In this document: positions 6,399 to 6,904 of the stretch, piece after piece
How positions within the stretch are numbered: position 1 is the stretch's first letter
Layout: each line of letters begins with the position of its first letter
DNA from: Saprospiraceae bacterium UBA2365
Lineage (GTDB): Bacteria; Bacteroidota; Bacteroidia; Chitinophagales; Saprospiraceae
Assembly (NCBI GenBank): GCA_002344345.1
Contig: DDTL01000180.1
Span: 1-6,904, forward strand
Direction: 5' to 3'
DNA length: 6,904 bases
Program-made: the position numbers and the translations under genes
The notes under the pieces: model-generated
What the model saw: only the letters and a program-made list of their open reading frames with translations
Told to the model about the DNA's origin: nothing
Database searches by the model: none

Positions 6399-6424
6399 TT
6401 GAGACAGAACAGCTTGTATCTCAA
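6399..6424 (+). terminator. Weak hairpin just after the ligase gene
   Basis: TTGAGA (6399-6404) pairs with TCTCAA (6419-6424), and inside them ACA (6409-6411) can pair with TGT (6415-6417). It lies 15 bases after the ligase stop. The only following T-rich stretch, TATTTT, begins about five bases later. The stem is short, so it is a possible but poor intrinsic terminator. Confidence 0.25.
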
Positions 6425-6527
6425 ATGTATTTTACCAATGAGTAAAACTTTGATAAAATCGCAAGCAGTCGTATTTTCTTGAATTGAGTAGATCCTTCCA
6501 TACTGCCCCGAATTGCAGAATTAACAA

Positions 6528-6576
6528 AGTATTAAGAATATAAAACTCCATTAAAATTAAACATATACTTAATATT
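6528..6576. repeat. Imperfect inverted repeat
   Basis: AGTATTAAG (6528-6536) pairs with CTTAATATT (6568-6576) through one G-T pair, and the stem continues past one mismatch with ATA (6538-6540) against TAT (6564-6566). The loop is about 23 bases. It is A+T-only apart from the central G-C pair, so any RNA hairpin would be weak. Confidence 0.3.
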
Positions 6577-6622
6577 GCAGTCCAATGAAGGTATTTTGTT
6601 GACGTGAATTTCTTAAGCCTTT

Positions 6623-6652
6623 CCTGAAAAACTTTTTAAGTTTTTTTTCAGG
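6623..6652 (+). terminator. Stem-loop with T-tract, candidate terminator
   Basis: AAAAACTT (6627-6634) pairs with AAGTTTTT (6638-6645) around a TTT loop. Outside a three-T bulge, CCTG (6623-6626) pairs with CAGG (6649-6652). The right arm contains an eight-T run (6641-6648), so on the plus strand this is an A-tract, stem, T-tract arrangement like an intrinsic terminator, with an A+T-rich stem. It lies 240 bases after the ligase stop and could end a read-through transcript from it. Confidence 0.4.
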
Positions 6653-6669
6653 TCTGAAGCAGAATTTTG

Positions 6670-6858
6670 TTTTAGCAATACTAAGTATTTAGGGTGATTA
6701 CAGATGTTACTTTTGCTATAATTGGCATTTATGGAATTATTTTTTTGAATAGTGTTCATACACCATTTACCTGCAAATTAAAAGTTTGAACCTGCTCCGA
6801 ACAGTATAAATCGCCATGAATGCCTTTAGATTTTCAGACTAAAATCTTTTAGCAATAC
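6670..6858. repeat. 12-base direct repeat TTTTAGCAATAC
   Basis: TTTTAGCAATAC occurs exactly at 6670-6681 and 6847-6858, 177 bases apart. Its GCAATAC half recurs at 6879-6885, this time followed by TTTTAG, so the two halves are permuted. The first copy runs into a small palindrome, AATACTAAGTATT (6677-6689). Chance is possible for a 12-mer in A+T-rich DNA, but the triple use of GCAATAC is notable. Confidence 0.45.
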
Positions 6859-6895
6859 ACCAATAGAAATGAGTAATTGCAATACTTTTAGTCTG
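6835..6895. repeat. 10-bp inverted repeat, 41-base spacer
   Basis: CAGACTAAAA (6835-6844) is exactly reverse-complementary to TTTTAGTCTG (6886-6895). The interval encloses two GCAATAC copies. It may form a stem-loop or be one end of a small repeat element running off the right edge of the window. Confidence 0.45.
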
Positions 6896-6904
6896 CAATT
6901 TAGT

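Larger units (their letters stand above)
6384..6904. other. A+T-rich non-coding tail
   Basis: No gene, tRNA or known RNA was recognised in these 521 bases. The stretch holds three hairpin-forming segments and several short repeats, listed separately. TACTTTTG at 6708-6715 fits the -7 consensus on the plus strand, but no TTG lies 19-21 bases before it, so it is not called a promoter. A gene beginning beyond the right edge could use this stretch as its leader. Confidence 0.5.

Noticed and set aside
6422..6429. TACATTTG on the minus strand after the ligase gene, identical to the glycosyltransferase -7 box
   Set aside because: No TTG lies at the required distance upstream, and it would direct transcription antisense into the ligase gene.
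1..6904. CRISPR array, defence island, prophage or conjugative element
   Set aside because: No regularly spaced repeats with unique spacers and no cas, integrase, transposase, phage or transfer gene were seen in any frame.

Overview
The window looks like chromosomal DNA of a member of the Bacteroidota. The clues are A+T-rich spacers, start codons without clear Shine-Dalgarno sequences, a promoter of the Bacteroidota type (TTG, 20 bases, TACATTTG), and protein families typical of the phylum. A place near the Saprospiria is a weak guess from the barrel protein's DCNCPTF motif, recalled from memory. No plasmid, phage, CRISPR, tRNA or rRNA signature was seen.

Layout: 1-437 has no convincing gene but carries several short direct and inverted repeats and looks like decayed sequence. 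438-1754 (minus) is rimO, the radical-SAM methylthiotransferase that modifies ribosomal protein S12, starting at TTG. 1755-2298 is an A+T-rich spacer with two short repeat pairs, each of 15-base period. 2299-2991 (plus) encodes a secreted, probably outer-membrane beta-barrel protein of unknown role. It converges on 3013-3231 (minus), a small PspC-domain membrane protein, which follows 3296-4252 (minus), a membrane-anchored family 2 glycosyltransferase. These two probably form an operon, with a good promoter at 4299-4329. A divergent spacer with a perfect 16-bp A+T palindrome separates them from 4605-6383 (plus), a long-chain acyl-CoA ligase. 6384-6904 holds hairpins and repeats but no gene.

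The genes serve separate housekeeping or envelope tasks: ribosome modification, envelope glycosylation on a lipid carrier, fatty-acid activation, an outer-membrane barrel and a small stress-type membrane protein. I see no obvious new multi-gene system. The least explained material is the repeat structure at both ends of the window, and the pairing of PspC with the glycosyltransferase is the only operon-level hint.
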